From assembly GCF_029625295.1 (NCBI RefSeq), contig NZ_CP121112.1, positions 2,046,001-2,110,000 of the forward strand: DNA of 64,000 bases, given 5' to 3'. Both the position numbers and the translations under genes were made by a program. Origin of the DNA: Flavobacterium gyeonganense. Its GTDB lineage: Bacteria; Bacteroidota; Bacteroidia; Flavobacteriales; Flavobacteriaceae. Numbering within the stretch: the stretch's first letter is position 1; each line of letters begins with the position of its first letter. The notes beneath the pieces are model-generated. The model saw nothing but the letters and a program-made list of their open reading frames with translations. It searched no databases and was not told the DNA's origin. This document shows, one piece after another, positions 41,001-43,089 of the stretch.

Positions 41001-42391
41001 ACTCTAGTAGTAGCATTATATTGTACAAACTGATTACCGGCAGCAGTAGTTGGCATTGTCATCCCTGTTGGCAATGTAAGAATATCTGCTGGAAAATTAA
41101 ATTCTGTATTAATTGGTAATTCGTCTGTTATTACATAGGATCTTGCATTATCATTTCCTTCATTCTCGAAACCTAATTCATATGTTAAGACATCACCTAA
41201 ATGAACATCTGCGTTACTGGCGTCATTATTACTGGCATCTTTAACTGCTTTAGTCAAAATAACTTTAGGGGCAATAATGTCTACAGAAAATGCTGTAAAA
41301 TAATAAATAAAAATATCACTACTCGTACCTAAAGTTATTGTCGCAGATGTATCGTTATTTTTAATAATATTAGATGAAGGGTCTATATCAATAACACCGG
41401 TGTCAAAACCTAAAGTATTAGTACTATTTGGAACTCTATCTGTAAAAGATGTATTTAGAGAATTTATCGAACTGTTAAAAAAATTATTTTGACCATTTTG
41501 TAAAGGTCTTCTTGCTGGTGTGATCGTAGTTCCGTTTATCTGAAGATAATCTCCTGTGTAACCATAATCTCCTTCAAGAGCAGCAAATGCGAATCTTGCC
41601 TTAACAGGACCAGTAGGTATAGTAGTAAAACCACTAATCACAGTATTGTTTGGTCCGCCTCCTTGTGCCCTTGCAGTAAATCCATTAAATGTAGAAATTG
41701 CTTTTGATGGTAAACTGGAATCTTCATAAACAATAAAAAGAGACCAACCCGCAGAATTACCTGTCCCACCATTGAACCCCTGACTTGCAACTACATTGGC
41801 AACGGTATATGTTCCATTAGGATTTGTAGGACTTAGCAAACTTGTTATTTCGGCAAAGCAAGCATATGCCTGAGTATTATCCGGGTTAATACCACCAGCA
41901 CTAGTTGTGATATCGTGAATAATTGTACCTGTTATATCCTGATAAGAATTATTTGAAGTGTTAGGTACCTTGATTTTTACCTTATTAATATTCGATCTGT
42001 CTGCAGGTGATTTTAAAGTACCTGACCAATATAAAGCTGCATATGCAATTCTATAACATGGATCTGCAGGAGCCTGATTATTTGGTACAGTAAGATTAGC
42101 ACTACTAGAACTAAAAATTCCAGAAGTAGCACCATTGTCGATATTAATATAGCGCATATCAAAATCACCATTGAAACCCGTCCCATTATAAGCAGTGTTA
42201 GGGCTTGTAACATTACCATTGTTGCTTACAGAACGTCTGTTAAGTATATTATTCCCAATTACAAGGATATCTCCTTTCAACTGTTGATTATACTGCCTAA
42301 CAAAAGGTTTTAAATTCTGGGAAGAACCAATATTGCTTAGTAAAATGAACAAAAACAATAATGCAATTTTTAGAATCGTAGGTTTTTTCAT
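14051..42391 (-). CDS. sprB: SprB-like giant cell-surface gliding adhesin, T9SS substrate
   Basis: A single open frame of 9446 residues. Signal peptide at about 1-24; a DUF11-like beta domain at about 370-530; then a long series of Ig-like SprB repeats of about 83 residues. Each has one Cys near the start (often in CNG or similar) and one near the end (DANGC). A jelly-roll-like insert lies at about 1265-1480. The last 90 residues are a T9SS type B sorting domain (YFTPNGDGLYDEWGP, GEELPTGDYWYVLKL). Two large tandem arrays cover about residues 2258-4569 and 5452-7827. In F. johnsoniae SprB is moved along the cell surface by the gliding motor. This copy is well above the roughly 6500 residues I recall for that SprB; the arrays account for the excess. 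Confidence 0.9.
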   Translation of the reverse strand: MKKPTILKIALLFLFILLSNIGSSQNLKPFVRQYNQQLKGDILVIGNNILNRRSVSNNGNVTSPNTAYNGTGFNGDFDMRYINIDNGATSGIFSSSSANLTVPNNQAPADPCYRIAYAALYWSGTLKSPADRSNINKVKIKVPNTSNNSYQDITGTIIHDITTSAGGINPDNTQAYACFAEITSLLSPTNPNGTYTVANVVASQGFNGGTGNSAGWSLFIVYEDSSLPSKAISTFNGFTARAQGGGPNNTVISGFTTIPTGPVKARFAFAALEGDYGYTGDYLQINGTTITPARRPLQNGQNNFFNSSINSLNTSFTDRVPNSTNTLGFDTGVIDIDPSSNIIKNNDTSATITLGTSSDIFIYYFTAFSVDIIAPKVILTKAVKDASNNDASNADVHLGDVLTYELGFENEGNDNARSYVITDELPINTEFNFPADILTLPTGMTMPTTAAGNQFVQYNATTRVLTFNVPNNLLKINDPKSQIRFKVKVVDDCSKLTNACSNLIKNTAYSNYLGTNNTGTFNDQSYTSVAGCTIIPQSTNFLVGVDACKNRRQELCGANMTISASGGYKSYSWSTSPTGSPVIGTSQTLTVTQPGTYYVYNTANPPCVDLQEIITVEPFNQFKTNPIIEYADNKESNGSIIVCPDNGKPLPKIFLCGANDSRLLDTKITGATSIVWEKTTCLPPAALSDLCANEGSACENQWVSAGPNGPTFLANAAGQYRVTINSGICFNRYYFNVYKNELTINETHKDIICNNKGNITVDKLTGYEYVLANASGTNITGYQDSNVFDIWNAGTYIVKYRLKGVARTCEYKTHTIEIRRIDLNATVDNPNVHPLCYGEKGSIQVSASDGLSGYYFALYDVGTLVQQVGPLSSRVHEFSNLTPGKYYEVEVTTRDASNNVQCRQRVGKYINGTASDIQVTGRIIEPLTSCGPGKIKVSAQQGNWGFSFFVNGSTEPQASSLNDNTDPNAIIILASTPGDYTVLVRDSKLCTKTITVNVPDNTKPIYTISHTNSNCYDDPARIDVNLTSGGNGYSIEYSINNGGTFQSSPTFLNLAPGTYNVVVRYGITFTSEWNGQQTKFCTDPAQQVIISGPTSAVTASAGVAELAGCGPLQAGQPTGLIRFTNVEGGLTPYQYSFDGGVTWQASPQKYVVSSTVPYDLRVRDNNGCFYKIPYNVILDPKPQDPSIDNNITPIYNCDGSATATVVVNTPTTSNGTTYTYEYYMKTGSAAPVANTPITSNVFQNVPAGTHTVIVKYNVQTVSTYSNLLQEDFGRGGDTQSPGINPVYCWEKQDGNTDAFASCPALDGWHSWLLNDGDYVVTNALLPDHDPDFRWILPKDHTAVLNNTPTITNGRFLAVNIGELQKGAVLYSKTINDILPNQDMSVSLYMINLLKASNALASPQLTVRLVKNGVVVGTPIDFPLIPRDEKWHSTTDLAGGQIFKLNPGNNTSLEFQILSNLAEIQGNDLAIDDILVYQIPKACGNEIEIPVVINTNGAFNAPTPGTQNAKCSTSNDGSITITATNFDTAAGFYYSIDNGASFINSKTSPVTISGLGVGVYKVIVKNNTTPQACSFSFDSEIKAPQAILIVQVDKTNPTCTTAGNITVTTVTGGTGSYQYQLSNSSGIVAPFQTNKTFSNVAQGTYTIQVKDANDCLSPASAPITITNPTSPTAILAGATDWCHTPSNPATLVVTASGGVGPYTYKLDNNTPITTNTFNNVAPGTHTIVVTDSNNCTATIPNIIIETQLQLSATLLQDLTCLVDASINTAVTGGYAGPYTYTVSRNNGAATAVTSFPYTATLAGNYVFTVTDSKGCSATSNTIVVSPKTTPTLTTNKTDITCNDANNGTITVTASNGATTVYTYAIKLSSAAAYTTQSTNQFTGLAAGTYNIKVIDSKGCESAVSNVTIVNPIAVTGNIGTTPLKCSASGTVPAVVTVTASGGSGSYQYSFNGASNFTSSNTYSTTSAGTVTAYIKDSNNCQIGPLSITIGMLEPITDITIVDNGYDCSTTPVGGQVAITAVKTGTSTSISYQIISGPAGYNTASNSTGIFQGLAAGSYVFQATDTQTNCTFTKPHTISGIPAITAGGSVTAPISCYGGTGNIQFTVSGVSTSGYDYVVRNSANTTVDSKTNQTASTVNLNNLSAGSYTITVTDIKTKCPATYSVTLTQPSAVLSITNAVGTNINCNNDNSQITVTATGGTPAYTYAYAINPSTVPTSAYASGSVFTIDTNSGANLAWDIYVKDANGCTAKRTVNITPDGTPSLTVSVDNQCTGSGSGFTITATPSSTSLAPLSYSIGGATGTFQSSPVFTVSAGTYTVHIKDANGCVVPSSAVTVYPQLTATSAVTRELSCSPTTPEAQITVTASGGRTSYTYEVSTNGGTSYSAMATNVYTASASGTYTFRITDANSCTVTTTATVNSISSPTVSASQVNASCNGNSNGSVTLTGSGGSGGYTYSNNATSGFTTTATFTGLAAGSYTFYVKDSKDCPGSVNVTITQPTVLTTTATAGTFSCNSTNVKQSATVTIDVPTTGTAPYTYSFEGGAFTGTRTFTVSDNGTDQTIHYIVKDNNGCTFSGSVVINRLNAPVISGITHTDIYCTPASRTTSTVTVAKAAGTGVGAITYEITAPAASVTSNNTGIFTGLAGGVTYSFKVSDASGCYATGSHTVPVVTPIAVIATKLNDIYCNGGSTGSIRYDVSQFSSTYSYKVNTAPAVTAQSAASFTLPNLGVGTYAVVFTDETTGCTSSTSITITQPSLLGATASRVNANCNVATSKVTITATGGTPTYTYAYKQDGVAAVASDYVASNSADLNPSTNANWDVWVKDANGCTFKVDVAVERDSTPSLTVSVDNQCTGSGSGFTITATPSSTSLAPLSYSIGGATGTFQSSPVFTVSAGTYTVHIKDANGCVVPSSAVTVYPQLTATSAVTRELSCSPTTPEAQITVTASGGRTSYTYEVSTNGGTSYSAMATNVYTASASGTYTFRITDANSCTVTTTATVNSISSPTVSASQVNASCNGNSNGSVTLTGSGGSGGYTYSNNATSGFTTTATFTGLAAGSYTFYVKDSKDCPGSVNVTITQPTVLTTTATAGTFSCNSTNVKQSATVTIDVPTTGTAPYTYSFEGGAFTGTRTFTVSDNGTDQTIHYIVKDNNGCTFSGSVVINRLNAPVISGITHTDIYCTPASRTTSTVTVAKAAGTGVGAITYEITAPAASVTSNNTGIFTGLAGGVTYSFKVSDASGCYATGSHTVPVVTPIAVIATKLNDIYCNGGSTGSIRYDVSQFSSTYSYKVNTAPAVTAQSAASFTLPNLGVGTYAVVFTDETTGCTSSTSITITQPSLLGATASRVNANCNVATSKVTITATGGTPTYTYAYKQDGVAAVASDYVASNSADLNPSTNANWDVWVKDANGCTFKVDVAVERDSTPSLTVSVDNQCTGSGSGFTITATPSSTSLAPLSYSIGGATGTFQSSPVFTVSAGTYTVHIKDANGCVVPSSAVTVYPQLTATSAVTRELSCSPTTPEAQITVTASGGRTSYTYEVSTNGGTSYSAMATNVYTASASGTYTFRITDANSCTVTTTATVNSISSPTVSASQVNASCNGNSNGSVTLTGSGGSGGYTYSNNATSGFTTTATFTGLAAGSYTFYVKDSKDCPGSVNVTITQPTVLTTTATAGTFSCNSTNVKQSATVTIDVPTTGTAPYTYSFEGGAFTGTRTFTVSDNGTDQTIHYIVKDNNGCTFSGSVVINRLNAPVISGITHTDIYCTPASRTTSTVTVAKTAGTGVGAITYEITAPAASVTSNTTGIFTGLAGGFTYSFKVSDASGCYATGSHTVPVVTPIAVIATKLNDVYCNGGSTGSIRYDVSQFSSTYSYKVNTAPAVTAQSAASFTLPNLGVGTYAVVFTDETTGCTSSTSITITQPSLLGATASRVNANCNVATSKVTITATGGTPTYTYAYKQDGVAAVASDYVASNSADLNPSTNANWDVWVKDANGCTFKVDVAVERDSTPSLTVSVDNQCTGSGSGFTITATPSSTSLAPLSYSIGGATGTFQSSPVFTVSAGTYTVHIKDANGCVVPSSAVTVYPQLTATSAVTRELSCSPTTPEAQITVTASGGRTSYTYEVSTNGGTSYSAMATNVYTASASGTYTFRITDANSCTVTTTATVNSISSPTVTASQVNASCNGNSNGSVTLTGSGGSGGYTYSNNATSGFTTTATFTGLAAGSYTFYVKDSKDCPGSVNVTITQPTVLTTTATAGTFSCNSTNVKQSATVTIDVPTTGTAPYTYSFEGSAFTGTRTFTVSDNGTDQTIHYIVKDNNGCTFSGSVVINRLNAPVISGITHTDIYCTPASRTTSTVTVAKTAGTGVGAITYEITAPAASVTSNNTGIFTGLAGGVTYSFKVSDASGCYATGSHTVPVVTPIAVIATKLNDVYCNGGSTGSIRYDVSQFSSTYSYKVNTAPAVTAQSAASFTLPNLGVGTYAVVFTDETTGCTSSTSITITQPSLLGATASRVNANCNVATSKVTITATGGTPTYTYAYKQDGVAAVASDYVASNSADLNPSTNANWDVWVKDANGCTFKLDVAITTDNAPTAVTAIGAGCLGTPGGYTITASATGGTGTLSYSINGGGSYQTSNVFTITSIGTYTIRVKDANGCTIDSNPVIVAPQLTLSAVLNKDITCNPAPTAAQITLTPTGGAGPFTYTSSPNTGTFVGNVFTTNVSGNYTFTVTDANLCSASTTTAIVVTPTVNPDITGIAQTQSINCNGDDTAAINITIDNTKGLAPFVFNVLNTTTGTNYGTQTSGLAAGNYTITVTDAKGCTDTGSIIISQPNPIVVDFDVDPITCGAGGVSLGRIIVNGVTGGTPNYTYHVTGVNGYNQKFTNQPGTSQVFDIVNFGLYELIVTDANGCQSLHQNILVASPPDDLDITVSPSPVVCSGTGSALVAVSSSPTSTIGNGPFYFSLYTGSVPSYPSGVWLAEDAVGSKKTTFNNLIAGVTYTFVVYDADATHGGTGTGCYYFETSQFPIGTNSTITVTPLTESNITCKGAANGNVTFTMNHTYGVATPVTYQIYNSQNVTPVGGLISTIIPASGSLAVNNFGTLPFGNYFVLITEDAGATNAGCSVASAPFEITESAIDLSVAASKIKNVNCNEAGVIAAQAKDGTAPYTYQYLLASATPPTASTVGWTGNTTFATSATGNYIVYAKDAYGCIKTAAVTLDADDAPIVTPPATSVCYDGTPFTITFSGTVDPDLVGGATYSVNGSAFQSSPSFTFNASGTYNLVIKDGNGCTDDVDYIVYPRLNLSASLTKELDCTSSPEAEITLTTTGGNTTPAANYTYEVNFNNGGFVSATNPYSATTAGNYVFRVTDANNATVCRTTTSFDLDPITPTVFTTTETNVSCNGVADGTITVNVTSGVGPYEYQLNAGVFQTSNVFTGLAAGTAYTITVKDAKSCLYPKTPITITEPSVLAATSSVTPFGCNSGNVPQPAVVTVTATVGTGTAPYTYSFNGSTTYTSVNSLVVSDNGTDQVIVYSVKDANGCITGGSATVDKYLPLTDITFAVTTAPVCPSNVADITLTVTGGYVPMAKYEIISPISVDNGNNALFTGLAPDTYLFKVTDANGCSIERNYKIVPVTPIAIAGAMLNDISCNAADGTTNNGSAQFTVTGFSATGNYSVVTSPAVAAAQISQSGDVITLTGLSAGTYTVTVEDNTTHCSANAAVTITEPNPIAFTASGTKVFCSQDISSITVSAVTGGTGSYTYAVVQGGSAAPVASAYGTNAVMSVDTNLTDLSWDVYVKDANGCIHMENVVIINNARPTITVPAQQCYVGSVLTVDLDALTTTYNSVKSYTVNGSAIATSTATFTSPGTYSLGIKDDNGCEAFVSYTIEKQLLATATLTKDLYCAGSVNATIDVVITDGVAPYTYQMYVDGVPSGLATPTATGFTASVSTAGSYTFVITDSNAAVCSVTTNAAVVTTPATPTATAVPTAVICNGESNGTITVTASNGVAPYTYALSGTGANASGNATGIYTGLIAGTTYSVVVTDAKGCASAAIPVTITEPSVLAATSSVTPFGCNSGNVPQPAVVTVTATVGTGTAPYTYSFNGSTTYTSVNSLVVSDNGTDQVIVYSVKDANGCITGGSATVDKYLPLTDITFAVTTAPVCPSNVADITLTVTGGYVPMAKYEIISPISVDNGNNALFTGLAPDTYLFKVTDANGCSIERNYKIVPVTPIAIAGAMLNDISCNAADGTTNNGSAQFTVTGFSATGNYSVVTSPAVAAAQISQSGDVITLTGLSAGTYTVTVEDNTTHCSANAAVTITEPNPIAFTASGTKVFCSQDISSITVSAVTGGTGSYTYAVVQGGSAAPVASAYGTNAVMSVDTNLTDLSWDVYVKDANGCIHMENVVIINNARPTITVPAQQCYVGSVLTVDLDALTTTYNSVKSYTVNGSAIATSTATFTSPGTYSLGIKDDNGCEAFVSYTIEKQLLATATLTKDLYCAGSVNATIDVVITDGVAPYTYQMYVDGVPSGLATPTATGFTASVSTAGSYTFVITDSNAAVCSVTTNAAVVTTPATPTATAVPTAVICNGESNGTITVTASNGVAPYTYALSGTGANASGNATGIYTGLIAGTTYSVVVTDAKGCASAAIPVTITEPSVLAATSSVTPFGCNSGNVPQPAVVTVTATVGTGTAPYTYSFNGSTTYTSVNSLVVSDNGTDQVIVYSVKDANGCITGGSATVDKYLPLTDITFAVTTAPVCPSNVADITLTVTGGYVPMAKYEIISPISVDNGNNALFTGLAPDTYLFKVTDANGCSIERNYKIVPVTPIAIAGAMLNDISCNAADGTTNNGSAQFTVTGFSATGNYSVVTSPAVAAAQISQSGDVITLTGLSAGTYTVTVEDNTTHCSANAAVTITEPNPIAFTASGTKVFCSQDISSITVSAVTGGTGSYTYAVVQGGSAAPVASAYGTNAVMSVDTNLTDLSWDVYVKDANGCIHMENVVIINNARPTITVPAQQCYVGSVLTVDLDALTTTYNSVKSYTVNGSAIATSTATFTSPGTYSLGIKDDNGCEAFVSYTIEKQLLATATLTKDLYCAGSVNATIDVVITDGVAPYTYQMYVDGVPSGLATPTATGFTASVSTAGSYTFVITDSNAAVCSVTTNAAVVTTPATPTATAVPTAVICNGESNGTITVTASNGVAPYTYALSGTGANASGNATGIYTGLIAGTTYSVVVTDAKGCASAAIPVTITEPSVLAATSSVTPFGCNSGNVPQPAVVTVTATVGTGTAPYTYSFNGSTTYTSVNSLVVSDNGTDQVIVYSVKDANGCITGGSATVDKYLPLTDITFAVTTAPVCPSNVADITLTVTGGYVPMAKYEIISPISVDNGNNALFTGLAPDTYLFKVTDANGCSIERNYKIVPVTPIAIAGAMLNDISCNAADGTTNNGSAQFTVTGFSATGNYSVVTSPAVAAAQISQSGDVITLTGLSAGTYTVTVEDNTTHCSANAAVTITEPNPIAFTASGTKVFCSQDISSITVSAVTGGTGSYTYAVVQGGSAAPVASAYGTNAVMSVDTNLTDLSWDVYVKDANGCIHMENVVIINNARPTITVPAQQCYVGSVLTVDLDALTTTYNSVKSYTVNGSAIATSTATFTSPGTYSLGIKDDNGCEAFVSYTIEKQLLATATLTKDLYCAGSVNATIDVVITDGVAPYTYQMYVDGVPSGLATPTATGFTASVSTAGSYTFVITDSNAAVCSVTTNAAVVTTPATPTATAVPTAVICNGESNGTITVTASNGVAPYTYALSGTGANASGNATGIYTGLIAGTTYSVVVTDAKGCASAAIPVTITEPATLTASAVVTPFGCDATNNAKDAIVTITAGGGTTDYTYSFDGGTTFQLSPSFSVNTVQTISYVVLDANGCKVTGQAIVNPYLPPTDMDIIATPIYCTSGNVATVTVNTVTGGALPYTYEIISPASAVTAPSGTNSFASLTPDTYIIKVTDNNGCSITKPIIVKEADKISVTHQIINDVYCKGGSTGAVDFTVSNYITSANYTFNLIKGATTISSFTQNGDVISYTGLAEGNYTFTVTDAVSGCSAPINFTITEPVAVLSSTSVATNINCNEDNATITVTANGGTAPYRYAVAKAGDPIPTSFGPSNQLVVDTNNGADVNWIVYVLDSNNCDANNAQPIQPDVNPTVVSAVATQCPSVTGTYEITVTATGFNSALLYSVDGVSFDANNVITVNAPGTYNVTVKDANGCSSAVTPVTILEPLVLTPTVTTSPSCTDGDGIVAVSTTGGSGNYVYNIDGGALGATTPLTGVHSGSHIIGVKDTTTLCEVFVTIDLKPATIITGFALTSTPVTCNGGNDGTITATMDTPADGINDNPKYTYSLDGGTTQQDSPVFTGLTAGTYTVLVTSERGCKATATIPVDEPGIVAVNAVAVSQFTCTNGNTSNFATITVDPATGVSGGSGTYVTYEFIKNGTQVQSGSSNTYTEFDLSGGTYTVNVYDSNRCMGTYTTAIKIAPYIKLDKIDVVKTAITCTNPESISATAVDASGTAIAGIEYTLTDVSGVITFAPNTTGNFTGLAVGDYIITALNPATGCSIQKVHYVNQPNTFDLNIVKDSDIVCYGSNEGAVTVTLIDNIGNPDEAGRFNYTVSLLGAVVRSGTSATAGPLPLTNLSAGEYTVSATLIDSPFCTVSATFTIGQPDAELKITAVHSSITCIPGNNDGRIVATATGGWAGGYEYKLVNSAGTVISDWSATYEFPNLTAETYTVSVRDTKGCPVSSIPVVLEIPKPILVNATPSATMLLCNGDTSATITVTATGGQESNYLYTLNTITATGTISSGPQTSPIFTGLGAGTYSVKVTDGFNCSEVSVDVTINEPTIVTAELRQSSDPTCQTQASLTLSATGGTGSYTYSTDPNFGTVLGSFTAAIPAVITNVVPGDYKYYVRDTNNCVGGFAGIKVSPLEELKVEIVTKTDVRCAGDETGVITAVATGGLGNYVYTLLRNGALVKGPQANGNFTDLPAGTDYVVHVDSGDCPKDSEKVEIGTAINPLTFTTELTHVTCNGSNDGKIVITATGGTGQIMYAVTAVNDLREFRSSNVFNNLKPGMYQVLAQDVSGCYYLPQEIEVTEPKALTTAIVGDVTPEGCKGAKDGGFEIVIKGAIAPYSYSLDNIDGPYTVIPGSYDNVTGVTYSFPDMAGGEHIVYIKDGINSKCINELEVIIPEGVVLDPKAEINYDCVNNAAANSVTITVDSSITNPADVHYALDGGAIQMDKIFTNLNHGPHKVTVTHTNGCSADVSFEIKPIAPLTLALTGGQPEMNVISVTAAGGSPAYMYSFNGEDFTSSNTYKVYQSGDYEVIVRDQNGCTATLIVPMTYVDVCIPNYFTPNGDGLYDEWGPGCTNIYNNLEFSIFDRYGREIAKYRYGQKWNGKYNGEELPTGDYWYVLKLNDKKDDREFVGHFTLYR
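18909..26036 (-). repeat. Tandem array A in sprB: 4 copies of 1782 bp
   Basis: Four head-to-tail copies (18909-20690, 20691-22472, 22473-24254, 24255-26036), each 594 codons and in frame. Each unit holds about seven SprB repeats. By reading, the copies look almost identical at the nucleotide level; the one difference I noticed is a silent base near 24440. Sequence diverges at once outside the two ends. The near-identity implies very recent duplication or ongoing homogenisation by recombination. Confidence 0.95.
28685..35617 (-). repeat. Tandem array B in sprB: about 4 copies of 1740 bp
   Basis: Copies start at 28685, 30425, 32165 and 33905; the last is short by about 27 bp. Each is 580 codons and encodes seven SprB repeats. 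Unlike array A the copies carry scattered substitutions shared in patches. Copies 1 and 2 read KTAG where 3 and 4 read KAAG; copy 2 alone has GGFTYSF; copy 1 alone has EGSAF. The third and fourth copies look identical. The pattern suggests stepwise duplication with partial gene conversion. Confidence 0.93.
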
Positions 42392-42525
42392 GGTATTTAC
42401 TTTTTTTGGGGCTTCATTTTATTCTTAAGGGGCGTTAAAAACAAAATTTTGGCACTTTAAAAATATTTATTTTGTTAGTATTTCTCTCAATATTATAAGT
42501 AATACTAGTTTTTATTGCTATTCTA

Positions 42526-43089
42526 TTAATTTTCAACTTTTACAATAACCATTTTGCTATTATAAGGTTTGTTTCCTTTTGCTTCTAATGCTTTAGTTGC
42601 TCCGGATAAATCTTCATGTTTTTCGTAGTAGATATAATATTTACTTGTCGTCACATTATAAAAGAAATTAACATCTGATCGTCCTGCTGCTACAGCTTTT
42701 GTCAAAAATTCATCTCGTTTTTCAACACTGCTATGAACTGCAATAATTAGATAATATCCACTATCCGAATTTTTAATATTCTTAATTATCTGCATGTTTG
42801 ACTGATCTTCACCAAAATCAAAATCGCTTTCTGTTAATGGCGTACTGCTTATTTTTGTTGTCTCTTTTATACGTTTAAGAGCCGCAAGATCCTGTGCATA
42901 TCTTCCTTCATCATTTTCATAAGCCGCACGTTTAATTCTACGTTTTTTCTCAATTTCAGTCTCAGTCTTAATACGCTCTAAATTTGCAATTAAGGCTATA
43001 TTATCTTGTTCCGCTTTTATTTGAGCTGCTTTTAATTCATTGATTTTTTCTAAATAAGCCCTGTTTAAAGCGTCATTTTTATTAGGAAC
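42526..43089 (-). CDS. sprD: SprD C-terminal part in a shifted frame (SPOR-like end)
   Basis: After the stop of the main sprD frame, the +1 frame is open for 187 codons from 43089 to the TAA at 42526-42528. Its first 98 codons continue the charged coiled coil (VPNKNDALNRAYLEKI..., EIEKKRRIKRAAYE). The last 80 or so residues look like a SPOR-type domain (SGYYLIIAVHSSVEKRDEF... ending MVIVKVEN). Removing one A from the A7 tract at 43090-43096 joins it to the preceding ORF, giving 1345 residues. There is no convincing independent start, so it is best read as the true 3' end of sprD. Confidence 0.82.
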   Translation of the reverse strand, partial: VPNKNDALNRAYLEKINELKAAQIKAEQDNIALIANLERIKTETEIEKKRRIKRAAYENDEGRYAQDLAALKRIKETTKISSTPLTESDFDFGEDQSNMQIIKNIKNSDSGYYLIIAVHSSVEKRDEFLTKAVAAGRSDVNFFYNVTTSKYYIYYEKHEDLSGATKALEAKGNKPYNSKMVIVKVEN

